From MSPOR6 sp964652195 (GTDB lineage Bacteria > Poribacteria > WGA-4E > WGA-3G), in assembly GCA_964652195.1 (NCBI GenBank), contig CAZZBB010000002.1, positions 51,149 to 115,148 on the forward strand: a stretch of DNA of 64,000 nt, in the 5' to 3' direction. The first letter of the stretch is position 1, and the number at the start of each line of letters is the position of its first letter. A model generated the notes under the pieces. The model saw nothing but the letters and a program-made list of their open reading frames with translations, was not told the DNA's origin and did no database searches. Position numbers and translations under genes: made by a program. This document shows, piece by piece, positions 1 to 8,653 of the stretch.

Positions 1-284
1 TGTATAAAAGCGTCTTCAAGTTGAACTCCTGTTTGATTTGCAAGACAGATTAGAACAAACAGAATATCCGCCATCTCTTCACCAATGTTTAGATCTTCCT
101 CATTTTCTTTAAAACTTTGATCCCCGAATTTGCGCGCCATAATTCTTGCCAACTCCCCGACCTCTTCCATAAGGATTGCGGTGTTAGTTAATTCTGAAAA
201 ATAACGGACACCAATTGTATTTATCCACTCATCAACTATTTTTTGACAACCTTCGAGTGTATATTCCATTTTAGTCCATTCCAT
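1..284 (-). CDS. MazG-like nucleotide pyrophosphohydrolase (partial)
   Basis: The gene reads leftward and runs off the window edge, so only about 94 N-terminal residues are visible. The translation contains WINTIGVRYFSELTN followed by AILMEEVGELARIMARKFG and an EEMADILFVL helix. This is the EExxE...ExxD arrangement of the all-alpha NTP pyrophosphohydrolases (MazG family), which hydrolyse (d)NTPs to the monophosphate plus pyrophosphate with Mg2+ held by those acidic residues. A second ATG five codons downstream, at 269, is also a possible start. The small single-domain form is typical of house-cleaning enzymes. Function is inferred from the motif only. Confidence 0.8.
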   Translation of the reverse strand, partial: MEWTKMEYTLEGCQKIVDEWINTIGVRYFSELTNTAILMEEVGELARIMARKFGDQSFKENEEDLNIGEEMADILFVLICLANQTGVQLEDAFI

Positions 285-360
285 TACAAACATATATGGG
301 TATTGTAGCAGCATAAGCAAAATGAAGTAAACTTTTTAATGGTTTTTAGTTTTTAGTTGA

Positions 361-423
361 AGGATTGTGGATCGAAATCCTCTCCTACCGAAGAAAAAAT
401 CGAGGATTAGAATCCGATCCTAT
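361..423. repeat. two small intergenic palindromes
   Basis: Two short imperfect palindromes lie in the gap between the MazG-like gene and the next gene. One is GGAT-CGAA-ATCC at 369-380, followed by CTCCTACC. The other is a GGATTAGAATCC core at 404-415, followed by GATCCTATAG. They belong to a hairpin set seen elsewhere in the window, at 1927, 29111, 62100 and 63508. No coding sequence is seen between 285 and 497. Confidence 0.5.
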
Positions 424-497
424 AGAATAGAAATTATATATGAACGCACGATACACCTTTTTGAGATACACTGTAAATAGATATGGTGTTATGAACC

Positions 498-1112
498 CTA
501 TTTCTCTGTTTCCGATTGGTGTTCTGGTAATGCTTGCATGCTATTTTCAATAATTTCCAGATCATCTTCATCCATTGCTTTACATGCCACAATCGTCTTT
601 AAGATTTGATGTGCTAAAGCGAGTTGTCTAACATTGTTTTCTTCAAAAGCTAAATTCTTCGTATACCCAAAGAGTACATCTAATTGAGCAAGGATATTTT
701 CTTTTGTAGGTAGGTTTTCGGTACGATAGTTTATTAGGTATTCTTCACGTGTATTGTTGAATAATTCCCTATATTTTTTGGGGAATTGTGGATGGGTGAT
801 GTTTAACCTTCTGAATTTTGCTGCAAGGATACCTGTAAGGCGTTGTGAATCTTCCAGAATTCTCTTCTCATATTGTTCTTTTACTAACTTTTCAAATTCA
901 TCATCATCCATAATTTGTTTCTCACGATTATATTTTTCAGCGAAAAGTTCTGAATATTCCTCAAGGGAATAGTGCTTTCTTCCACAAAGTTCGTAGCAAT
1001 CGGTATCGTATTCTATCAAAAACTCATGTGCAATGTCGTTAAGTGACATGAATTTTGCGAACCCTTTAACGACGAATACTTTATGTTCTTCTTTCAAACG
1101 GATAGCTGACAT
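498..1112 (-). CDS. hypothetical protein with N-terminal HTH-like segment
   Basis: The 204-aa protein is soluble, strongly charged and mostly helical, with no signal peptide or membrane segment. The first 60 residues (VKGFAKFMSLNDIAHEFL, then a Cys-containing loop and a second helix) look like a helix-turn-helix. They recall the start of DUF2280 or small-terminase-like phage proteins, but this resemblance is weak. The start is supported by AAGGAGA just upstream of the ATG. Two copies of a 20-bp palindrome lie 22 and 186 bp upstream, suggesting autoregulation or a DNA-binding role. Function is unknown. Confidence 0.55.
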   Translation of the reverse strand: MSAIRLKEEHKVFVVKGFAKFMSLNDIAHEFLIEYDTDCYELCGRKHYSLEEYSELFAEKYNREKQIMDDDEFEKLVKEQYEKRILEDSQRLTGILAAKFRRLNITHPQFPKKYRELFNNTREEYLINYRTENLPTKENILAQLDVLFGYTKNLAFEENNVRQLALAHQILKTIVACKAMDEDDLEIIENSMQALPEHQSETEK

Positions 1113-1133
1113 GATACTCTCCTTTTTTGTGAA

Positions 1134-1153
1134 AAGTCACGAAATCGTAACTT
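1134..1153. promoter_or_regulatory. palindromic operator candidate, proximal copy
   Basis: AAGTCACGAAATCGTAACTT is a 10-bp-arm palindrome about a central AA, with one mismatch. It sits 22 bp upstream of the ATG of the 204-aa gene. It repeats almost exactly at 1298-1317. Confidence 0.55.
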
Positions 1154-1297
1154 TTTTCTTAAATTCTTAATTTTACTGGAATTGACTATGAGTCCAGTGT
1201 TTATCTGACTTCGTAAGTTCTGTGTGTTTTGTGAATTTAGGAAAAAACTTAAAAATTTGGTCGAATTTGTCCATTTTTTGCTTAAAAAAGTTACAAA

Positions 1298-1317
1298 AAG
1301 TTACGAAATCGTAACTT
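1298..1317. promoter_or_regulatory. palindromic operator candidate, distal copy
   Basis: AAGTTACGAAATCGTAACTT differs from the proximal copy at one base and makes the palindrome complete apart from the central AA. The centres of the two copies are 164 bp apart, and a further half site (AAGTTAC) lies just beside this one. Paired operators of this kind suggest looping or autoregulation. The rest of the 306-bp gap 1113-1418 is AT-rich, with no gene seen. Confidence 0.55.
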
Positions 1318-1418
1318 ATTACTGTTTTTAAGGTTCAAGAAAATTGGCGATAACGCCTGTCTCAGACTGTATTCTCGGACGAATTTGTAAATTGACATTT
1401 TTCTGTGAAAAAAGTAAT

Positions 1419-1583
1419 TTAACATTTTTTTGTTGGTTTTCCTTGGTTAAGATATTGTTTGAAATGTTCAAATTTTGCCGTTAGCATTTGTTCCCAACTT
1501 GATTCAAAATAGTAGTCTGATCTTTTTGGTGAATCCATAGGGATATACTTAATTTTCGTAAATTGTGTATGAAACACTCTCAT
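1419..1583 (-). CDS. small hypothetical protein (54 aa)
   Basis: The ORF can be opened further upstream, but the ATG at 1583 has AAGGA eight bases before it, so I choose that start. The product begins MRVFHTQFTKIKYIPMD and ends with a basic tail, QGKPTKKC. It has no membrane segment and no domain that I recognise. Being short and AT-rich it may be spurious. The ribosome-binding site and the same orientation as its neighbour are the only support. Confidence 0.35.
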   Translation of the reverse strand: MRVFHTQFTKIKYIPMDSPKRSDYYFESSWEQMLTAKFEHFKQYLNQGKPTKKC

Positions 1584-2348
1584 TGGTAAATCCTTCTTAT
1601 TTATAGTAATTATTATTATAACATTTATATTTTTATATGTCAAGTATAACTTTTATTTTTCCTAACTGTAATTGATTGACTGATTTTATAGATATGATGT
1701 ATAATGTTTTGTTTTTCTTCAATATTTTTTAATTTTCTAAGTAGGATGGTTAAAAACATCCAATTGTCTATTATAGAAACTCCTAAAAATATGTTTCTTC
1801 TGTATGCACGATCTCTGAATCGTTTCCTAATTATAGTTGGGCATCGGAGTTCCTTCTTACAGCAGAGGAACTGATATATTAATTGGATTTAATCTTGAAA
1901 ATCATTCGGAGAAATTGAGCTTTCGTGTGGGAAACCCCACTCTACGAATGAAGTATTACATTCCAAATGATTCGTAGTATGAGACACATTATTCACACTT
2001 TGTTTTATATTTCCTCACTCATCACACAATTTGAAGAATATCATTTTTTCATGTTCAGATATTACGGAATAAACTGTCCCTATATTTCATTAGAATAATC
2101 TTGAATTGTAATTACCTTATTGTTATACTTTCTGCATAAACAAATGGAATTACCTAAATACTTTTTAAACTTCATATTCATTGTAACACGTTAATCAACG
2201 CTGAACATGTCTACAAAATTCGTTGTATTGACCTATATGATTCAATGTGAATAGAAACCGCACATACTTAGAGAATAGTCCGACATAAAATCAAAGCAGA
2301 ATTATGATTACACGATTCAATTATCATGAAAAAACAATTGGAGTAAGA
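1584..2348. other. intergenic region, 765 bp, no gene seen
   Basis: No convincing ORF is present. A possible rightward promoter is TTGACT, 18 bp, TATAAT at about 1677-1706. Several hairpins follow. One is AGTTCCT/AGGAACT around 1849-1872. Another is GTGGG-AAAC-CCCAC at 1927-1940, flanked by CTACGAATG, which is one of the window's recurring hairpin types. A small untranslated RNA is possible but not shown. Confidence 0.4.
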
Positions 2349-5228
2349 ATGAAGATATTTCTAATTAGAACACCTATTCTGATTTTATTTGCTATATGTA
2401 TATGTATTGTATTTACAACAATGAGTTACGGACAGGTAGATCCTGCAGTAATTTCTGTGAATCCTGCTGCACTTGAATCCCCAATGATCGGTGAAGAATT
2501 AACAATCAGTCTTGATATAACTGGGGGAGTAAATGTTGCTGGATATCAGGTAACCGTTAGCTTTGATCCAACTGCTCTCAGATTTATCTCCAGCGAAAAT
2601 GGAGGTTATCTCCCTGCTGGTGCATTAACAATACCACCATTAGTCAAAGATGATTCAGTAACTGTCGCTGCTGTGGCTATAGGTGTATCTACCCCAGAAG
2701 AGGAAGGCACCCTTGCCAGAGTAACTTTTGAAGTGGTGTCTGTAAAAGATTCAAATGTTGTATTGACTAACGTAATACTGTCTGATACAAATAGTGACGA
2801 ACTACCAATATCAACCGTAGACGCTATGGTTACCGCACCAGATTCTGCTGAAGTATTCTCAATTGCAGATGTCATCCTCATTTTAGATAGTTCAGGGAGC
2901 ATGGAATGGAATGCCTTAAATAACTTACAGAAGACTGCTGCGAAGTTCTTTATTGATTTAGCGGATCATGAAATTCAAATTGCGCTTGTAGACTCTAAAG
3001 TAGAAACTAACACGTATGCAGAACTCACTTTCGCGGATGGAACTGGAAAAGAACAACTAAAGAATGCCGTGGATAGAGTTACTTCTGATGGTGATACTGA
3101 TCTTGCTGCTGGTCTCCAGTTAGGATATGACCTTTTATCTGCATCTTCCACTCCAGATGCAAGAAAGGCAGCGGTGTTATTAACCGATGGTCAAGATTCG
3201 GGACCAAAGACAGCCTCAACTTATGTTCAGAACTATATACTCCAAGGTTGGGATGTATATACAATTGGATTAGGTACCGAAGTTGATAGAAATTTACTTG
3301 AAAACATAGCACAACTCACTCCAGAGGGTGACTATTTTCCCGCTTCTCTTGATAATATGCAGAAGATATATAATGAGATCTTCGCAAGAGTAACGAGGAA
3401 GACAATCCTTTTTAACAACATTGGATATATCAATCAGAATCAGCAAATTACGAAGAAGTTTCTTATTGATTCCTCAGTTGAACAGATGGTCCCTTCAGCG
3501 AATTGGCAGGGAAGTACAATAGAATTGATCCTTGTTGACCCCAACGGTTTAGAGATAACATCGCAAGATGCACTCACGAACCCGAACATAAAATATCAAG
3601 ATGCTCCTACGTACGCTATCTATTCAGTAGATAATCCTATGCCTGGTGAATGGGGAATGAAGGCAACAGGTATAGATATTCCACCAGAGGGTGAACAATA
3701 TAACCTAATAGTTTCTGCAACGTCAGACTTTGTAATCAGTTTCCTGAGTTTTGAACCGAGTTATCTTATTGGAGACCGAGTGCGTATTGGATTACGTGCC
3801 AGAACTAAAACTGTCCAAAGTACTGAACCGGTATTAGGAGCACATGCTTCTGTTGAAATTGTTCGTCCGGATGGTCGTATAGATTCACTTGCTTTGTTTG
3901 ATACAGCAGCAAACGGTGTTTATGTAAACGAGTACTTCAGAGTAGATATAGAGGGGACATATCTCATCCGTGCGACAGTAGATAACGGTTTTACTCGTGA
4001 AATACAAGAGCAAATTGTGGTTGGTGACATTTCTGATATTTTCATTGATGGGAGCACATTGACTCCCGCTGCTCGTACGACGCTTGACGCATCCCCAAGT
4101 GTTATCAGTGCAGTTATTTCAGGTCCAGCAATTCAAATTAATAGCAATACAATTGAGCTACAAGTTGATGGAACAACTGTCACCCATGGGTATGATACGG
4201 TTAATCAAGAGGTGTTATACCGCCCCCCTGGTCTATCTCCGGGTGAACACACTGTAAAACTGAGTGTTAACAATGAACTTGAGACGACATGGACTTTCAA
4301 TATTGGGTTTACTGAATGGCGTTTTGAATTGTTTCTTGATCCTGGACTCAATGTAGTCTCCTTACCTTTAAAACCGAGAGACCTTCACACTGCTAAATCC
4401 TTCAGCGAGTTGCTGGATGCAACACTTGTTGTGAGATACGATTCAACAACCCAAACTTACATTGCCTATGTAGCTACAAATGACACAGATGAGGGTTTCA
4501 CGATTGAAGGTGGTCGCGGATATATAGTCAATACCCCTGAGCCAACGACAGTTGATTTCATTGGTACAGCCTGGTCAAACCAACCGTCAAGTGCAACCGC
4601 TCCAAATTATACTACAGAGACAACCACTTGGGCATTTGCTATTAATAGTAATTTACAAATGATGGAACCAGATAAACAATACACACTTGCAGCGAAAAAC
4701 CTTCGTACTGGTGCAGTAGTCAACGAAAACATATCAACTGATGGTAGAAGTTCCACAGCGGTATGGGTAGATATGAACCGTAATAATGTCGTTCAATCGG
4801 GTGATATGATTGAATTCACTATAAGTGATTCAACAGGAAATATCATTTCTGGTCCGTTCCATCAACCGGTCACTAATTTAGATATTCGTAATGCATATAT
4901 GTTCGTTCAGATGACGGTAGGCGATATTCGTCCGAGCCACACACTTCTCGGTCAGAACTACCCAAATCCATTTAACCCAGAAACCTGGATTCCATATCAG
5001 ATAAGTAATCCAACTGAGGTATCGATCCTGATTTATGACCACACAGGGCATATAGTAAAAATACTGGAACTTGGTATGAAGCCAGTCGGTATCTATGTGG
5101 ATCGTTCACAGGCTGCATATTGGGATGGAACAAATGACAGTGGTGAATCCGTAGCAAGCGGCCTGTATTTCTATTCACTACAGACGCGAGAACTGAATGT
5201 TACAAGACGAATGGTTATCCTCAAGTAA
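2349..5228 (+). CDS. exported VWA protein with FlgD-like C-terminal domain
   Basis: I start at the ATG at 2349 because GGAG lies five bases before it and the signal peptide (MKIFLIRTPILILFAICIC) begins there; an in-frame ATG 15 codons earlier lacks both. After the signal, residues about 30-150 form a cohesin-like beta-sandwich. Residues about 170-350 are a von Willebrand A domain with the MIDAS motif DSSGSM and the strand VLLTDGQDSG. Beta-rich segments follow. The last 90 residues contain YPNPFNPETWIPYQ and end AYWDGTNDSGESVASGLYFY, a FlgD-Ig-like or type-IX-like C-terminal domain. The likely role is surface adhesion or matrix binding. The three-domain order is clear; the ligand is not. The 174-bp gap after it has a weak CGTTAAG/CTTAACG hairpin. 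Confidence 0.85.
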   Translation: MKIFLIRTPILILFAICICIVFTTMSYGQVDPAVISVNPAALESPMIGEELTISLDITGGVNVAGYQVTVSFDPTALRFISSENGGYLPAGALTIPPLVKDDSVTVAAVAIGVSTPEEEGTLARVTFEVVSVKDSNVVLTNVILSDTNSDELPISTVDAMVTAPDSAEVFSIADVILILDSSGSMEWNALNNLQKTAAKFFIDLADHEIQIALVDSKVETNTYAELTFADGTGKEQLKNAVDRVTSDGDTDLAAGLQLGYDLLSASSTPDARKAAVLLTDGQDSGPKTASTYVQNYILQGWDVYTIGLGTEVDRNLLENIAQLTPEGDYFPASLDNMQKIYNEIFARVTRKTILFNNIGYINQNQQITKKFLIDSSVEQMVPSANWQGSTIELILVDPNGLEITSQDALTNPNIKYQDAPTYAIYSVDNPMPGEWGMKATGIDIPPEGEQYNLIVSATSDFVISFLSFEPSYLIGDRVRIGLRARTKTVQSTEPVLGAHASVEIVRPDGRIDSLALFDTAANGVYVNEYFRVDIEGTYLIRATVDNGFTREIQEQIVVGDISDIFIDGSTLTPAARTTLDASPSVISAVISGPAIQINSNTIELQVDGTTVTHGYDTVNQEVLYRPPGLSPGEHTVKLSVNNELETTWTFNIGFTEWRFELFLDPGLNVVSLPLKPRDLHTAKSFSELLDATLVVRYDSTTQTYIAYVATNDTDEGFTIEGGRGYIVNTPEPTTVDFIGTAWSNQPSSATAPNYTTETTTWAFAINSNLQMMEPDKQYTLAAKNLRTGAVVNENISTDGRSSTAVWVDMNRNNVVQSGDMIEFTISDSTGNIISGPFHQPVTNLDIRNAYMFVQMTVGDIRPSHTLLGQNYPNPFNPETWIPYQISNPTEVSILIYDHTGHIVKILELGMKPVGIYVDRSQAAYWDGTNDSGESVASGLYFYSLQTRELNVTRRMVILK

Positions 5229-5402
5229 TCTTTATTGGATGTGTAGCGTTAAGTTATATGTGTAGGAACTATATAATATCTTTTAACCTTATACTTAACG
5301 TGAGCTTGATGTAAGATAAACTAAGTTTTCAACTCCTTAGAATCTTGAATTATTTATCTTTATGGTTTATAATTCACATAAATTATAATAGAAGGATCTG
5401 TT

Positions 5403-6143
5403 ATGGGAATTACTGATAAAGAGAAAGAGTTTTATGAATCAAATGGATATCTATTGAAAAAAGGTCTTGTGTCTGCAGAGGATATAGAGAGTATTCTTGT
5501 AGAAATTGACGATATCCATAATCGTATGGCAGAAAATCCTACTGAAGGTATAGGAATCTCGTGGGAAGTATACGAAGATGATCCTGATCATCCCCCTCTT
5601 ATAAAGCAACTAATGCATAGTGAAGTAGTTAGTCCCACACTCAACAAACTACTCAGATCTGATGATGTTCTCGATGTTTTAGAGGGAATGATGGGACCTG
5701 ACATATCGTTATATCACAGTAAGTTGCTTCCGAAGGCAGGTGGTGATGGTACGGCGATTCCATGGCATCAGGACTATGCTTATTGGAAGAATGATAACAA
5801 CAAACCCGTCATGATAAATTGTCAGTTAGCAATTAGTGAGGCAAACCTTGAGAACGGTTGTATCCAGTTTGTTCCCGGTAGCCACAACTGGGGTTTGCAA
5901 GAACACGAACGAAAACAACAGACCTTCGGTGTGTTTCTTCCCGGTCACTATCAGGAACGTGAAGACGCAGTTGCTGTTGAAATGAAACCCGGTGATGGTG
6001 TCTTTTTTAATGCACTCATAATACATGGGTCGGCACCGAATCTATCCAAGAAAGATAGATTGATGAATACCTTTGCCTATAATGTAACTGGTAACGGTAC
6101 ATCTCAATCTCGTGAAGTGTTACGCGGCAAGGAGCTGAGTTAA
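5403..6143 (+). CDS. phytanoyl-CoA dioxygenase (PhyH) family protein
   Basis: This is a 246-aa cytosolic double-stranded beta-helix protein of the Fe(II)/2-oxoglutarate oxygenase superfamily. The iron triad is visible: H122 and D124 in IPWHQDYAYW and H208 in ALIIHGSAPN, with R219 as the probable 2-oxoglutarate anchor. ENGCIQFVPGSHNWG is the usual PhyH core. AAGGATC precedes the ATG. The enzyme should hydroxylate a small organic substrate, but the family is so broad that the substrate cannot be told. It is followed after 2 bp by a lipoprotein gene and then by a MetE-like gene, probably one transcript. It is the first of three PhyH genes in the window. Confidence 0.88.
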   Translation: MGITDKEKEFYESNGYLLKKGLVSAEDIESILVEIDDIHNRMAENPTEGIGISWEVYEDDPDHPPLIKQLMHSEVVSPTLNKLLRSDDVLDVLEGMMGPDISLYHSKLLPKAGGDGTAIPWHQDYAYWKNDNNKPVMINCQLAISEANLENGCIQFVPGSHNWGLQEHERKQQTFGVFLPGHYQEREDAVAVEMKPGDGVFFNALIIHGSAPNLSKKDRLMNTFAYNVTGNGTSQSREVLRGKELS

Positions 6144-6145
6144 AG

Positions 6146-7153
6146 ATGAAGAACGGTTGTATTCGTATCTTACTCTTAATTATGTTAATTGGACTAATCA
6201 CTGGTTGTGGTGAAGATCGACCGGAAAATATTAACTTTGCGCCAGTTATATCTGTCTTTGCAGCCGAATCTGAGATAGTTCCACCGGGTGGAAAGGTAGT
6301 AATTCACTTAGAAGCTGTTGACCTTGAGAATGATACATTAACATATGAGTGGTTAGCGGATTATGGTAAGATTGAAGGAGATGCATCTGGTGCGACTTGG
6401 ACTGCCCCTGAAACAGAACGTAAGTATCAAGTTCAAGTAACAGTAAGTGATGGTGAAAAGACTACAACAAGTTCACTTGATATTCAGGTGTGGAGAATAC
6501 GACCAGGGGATTATTATCCTTTATCTGTTGGAAATATCTGGCGTTACAGAGACGATGCTGGAACTCAAATCATCTTTGAAATTGTTGATACAATACAGAT
6601 CCAATTGGCAGGTGGAAAAACAGTTGAGAGTTATGTTCTGCAAAAATCGAGTTCAGGAGAAGGTTTAGAGAACATTGTCAACTATTCCTATTTGGGTTTT
6701 GATACGGATGGTGATGGTGAAGTATCCGGTATCCTTCAACATGCCCAAAATACAAAATCTGGTACAGAAGACACGATAATGTTCACACCGTTCATTCCAT
6801 TATACCAATTTCCACTCATTACTGGAGAAAAATGGGAAGTATATTTTGAAGCTGGAATAGTTCCAGAACTCTTTCCGATTGGTGGAGGTGTGGATGCCTT
6901 TGAAGTCCTCTCTGAAGAAACGGTTTCTGTTCCAGCAGGCACATTTGATAGTGCCTTCTTAGTACAAGAGACATTTCAATGGGGATTCGATATTGGTGGT
7001 AATCAAGATTTTCCATTAGACCTAACTGTTGTTCAAAAATGGCTTGCCCCTAATGTAGGGATAATTAAATTTACACAATCACAAACTCGTGGGGAAGTGA
7101 AAGTAGAGTCTGTCTTTGAGCTTGAATCCTATGAGTTAAATCAATCTAATTAG
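6146..7153 (+). CDS. exported lipoprotein with PKD/Ig-like domain
   Basis: The N-terminus MKNGCIRILLLIMLIGLITGC ends in a clear lipobox (LITGC), so the 335-aa protein should be lipid-anchored. Residues about 30-115 form a PKD/Ig-like sandwich (VHLEAVDLENDTLTYEW and YQVQVTVSDG). The remaining 200 residues are a beta-rich domain opening with YPLSVGNIWRYRD, a start I have seen in unassigned lipoproteins. AAGGAG lies inside the end of the PhyH gene, and only 2 bp separate the two. It may be a substrate-binding or structural lipoprotein. Function is unknown. Confidence 0.7.
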   Translation: MKNGCIRILLLIMLIGLITGCGEDRPENINFAPVISVFAAESEIVPPGGKVVIHLEAVDLENDTLTYEWLADYGKIEGDASGATWTAPETERKYQVQVTVSDGEKTTTSSLDIQVWRIRPGDYYPLSVGNIWRYRDDAGTQIIFEIVDTIQIQLAGGKTVESYVLQKSSSGEGLENIVNYSYLGFDTDGDGEVSGILQHAQNTKSGTEDTIMFTPFIPLYQFPLITGEKWEVYFEAGIVPELFPIGGGVDAFEVLSEETVSVPAGTFDSAFLVQETFQWGFDIGGNQDFPLDLTVVQKWLAPNVGIIKFTQSQTRGEVKVESVFELESYELNQSN

Positions 7154-7167
7154 AGGGTATTGTATTG

Positions 7168-8181
7168 ATGGGAGCAGACCGATCTAAAATCTTAACAACG
7201 ACTGTGGGTTCGTATCCTGTTCCTGCATGGCTTCAGGCAACACCCACAGAACAGTCATTGATAGATGCTACCCGTGTTGTAGTAGATATTCAACGACAAA
7301 AGGGTATTGACCTACCCACCGATGGAGAACTCTATCGGTTCGATGTGAATCATCCTGAAACTAACGGGATGATTGATTATTTTATAAGACCTTTATCAGG
7401 AATAAGATCAGAAGTTGGTCGACAAGATTGGAATGAGTTTAGACAGATGCATACGATGTCCTTCCGTGCGAAACCGGCTGGTGTGGTGGAGGATGAAATA
7501 GGTGAAGGAACGTTAAATCTTGTGTCAGATTGTGCACGTGCTGTGGGAGTTGCTGGTAGAAATCTGAAGTTTACTGTTACCAGTCCATATATGCTTGCTC
7601 GGACTCTACTTGATAATTATTATGAGGATTTTGACAATTTACTCTTTTCTTTATCAGAAGTATTAGCTGCCCAGGTGAAAGAGGTTGATTGTGAATGCAT
7701 TCAAATTGATGAGGCAAATATTCCCGGCAACCCAAAAGATGGTCCTCGTGCAGCGAAGGCAATTAATATGCTTCTTGATGCATTTGATGGGAAGAAGGCA
7801 GTTCATTTTTGCTTCGGAAATTATGGTGGTCAGGTCATTCAGAAGGGTAGTTGGGAAGCACTTATCGATTTTCTGAATTCACTACGGTGTGATCATCTTG
7901 TATTAGAGTTAGCCCATCGTCCTGATGCCGATCTTGAAGCACTTAAAGGTGTAACCTCGGATATTACACTTGGTATTGGTGTGATTGATGTGAAGGTGAA
8001 TCCGATAGAAACACCTGATGATGTTGCTGCGAGTATAGAAAAGGCGGAGAAGGTGCTGGGATCTGGTAGAGTCGGTTGGATACATCCTGATTGTGGATTC
8101 TGGATGCTTCAACGTTCTGTTGTTGATCAGAAAATAGAATCTCTTGTTAAAGGTAGGGATAAATACCTTGGCATAGATTAG
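7168..8181 (+). CDS. MetE-like cobalamin-independent methionine synthase family
   Basis: The 337-aa protein matches only the C-terminal catalytic barrel of MetE (UROD/MetE superfamily), not the full protein of about 750 aa. The four zinc ligands of MetE are all present: H213 and C215 in VHFCFGNYGG, E247 in VLELAHRP and C309 in HPDCGFWML. IQIDEANIPG resembles the substrate-pocket strand. Zinc-thiolate methyl transfer to homocysteine or another thiol is therefore plausible, but core-only homologues often serve other methyl donors. A TTG at 7165 is an alternative start; AGAGGG precedes both. A strong terminator follows. Confidence 0.78.
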   Translation: MGADRSKILTTTVGSYPVPAWLQATPTEQSLIDATRVVVDIQRQKGIDLPTDGELYRFDVNHPETNGMIDYFIRPLSGIRSEVGRQDWNEFRQMHTMSFRAKPAGVVEDEIGEGTLNLVSDCARAVGVAGRNLKFTVTSPYMLARTLLDNYYEDFDNLLFSLSEVLAAQVKEVDCECIQIDEANIPGNPKDGPRAAKAINMLLDAFDGKKAVHFCFGNYGGQVIQKGSWEALIDFLNSLRCDHLVLELAHRPDADLEALKGVTSDITLGIGVIDVKVNPIETPDDVAASIEKAEKVLGSGRVGWIHPDCGFWMLQRSVVDQKIESLVKGRDKYLGID

Positions 8182-8212
8182 TAGAGTTTCTCATAGATAC
8201 CTATAATTGCTG

Positions 8213-8250
8213 TAGGTGGTGTGTGTTGTATCACATACCACCTATTTTAT
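8213..8250 (+). terminator. rho-independent terminator
   Basis: A 13-bp stem with one G-U pair (TAGGTGGTGTGTG with CACATACCACCTA, loop of six) is followed by TTTTATTA. It ends the MetE-like transcript. Confidence 0.8.
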
Positions 8251-8403
8251 TAGTAATCCGAAAGATTCGGTTTTAATCCTTGTGTGTATTGGTAGGCATC
8301 ATGAGATTACCGTAATCTAACAGTTTGCATTAACTGACAAATTGTCATTCAACATGTGTAAGACGGCAGTTATGATTAATTAGAAAAGTAGATAGATATC
8401 AGT

Positions 8404-8652
8404 ATGAAAAAGTATCAGAAAATAGCGGGAATTGCAGGAATCATCGGGTTAATTCTTGGGATAACAATTCCAAGTATTGGTATACTTATATACAATTGGA
8501 ATTGTCCGTTTGGAGACAGCATTCTACAAAAAATTTGTTTTCTGGTTGTTAGTGGATTTGGAAGTGCGGTTGTATTTGGAAACCTTGTTGGAATTTTATT
8601 AATTGGAATATTAAGATTATATTCTTATTTTCAACAGAAAAATGGAGGTTAG
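8404..8652 (+). CDS. small two-helix membrane protein
   Basis: This 82-aa protein has two hydrophobic helices, IAGIAGIIGLILGITIPSIG and VFGNLVGILLIGILRLYS, joined by a short loop with two cysteines (WNCPFGDSILQKICF). Its stop codon overlaps the ribosome-binding site of the following permease gene, so the two are translationally coupled and probably work together. No family is recognised. It could be an accessory subunit of the permease. Confidence 0.6.
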   Translation: MKKYQKIAGIAGIIGLILGITIPSIGILIYNWNCPFGDSILQKICFLVVSGFGSAVVFGNLVGILLIGILRLYSYFQQKNGG

Positions 8653-8653
8653 A

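Noticed and set aside
1584..2348. Small RNA in the hairpin-rich gap
   Set aside because: Hairpins and a promoter-like pair exist, but no terminator fits them and the hairpins match the dispersed set.
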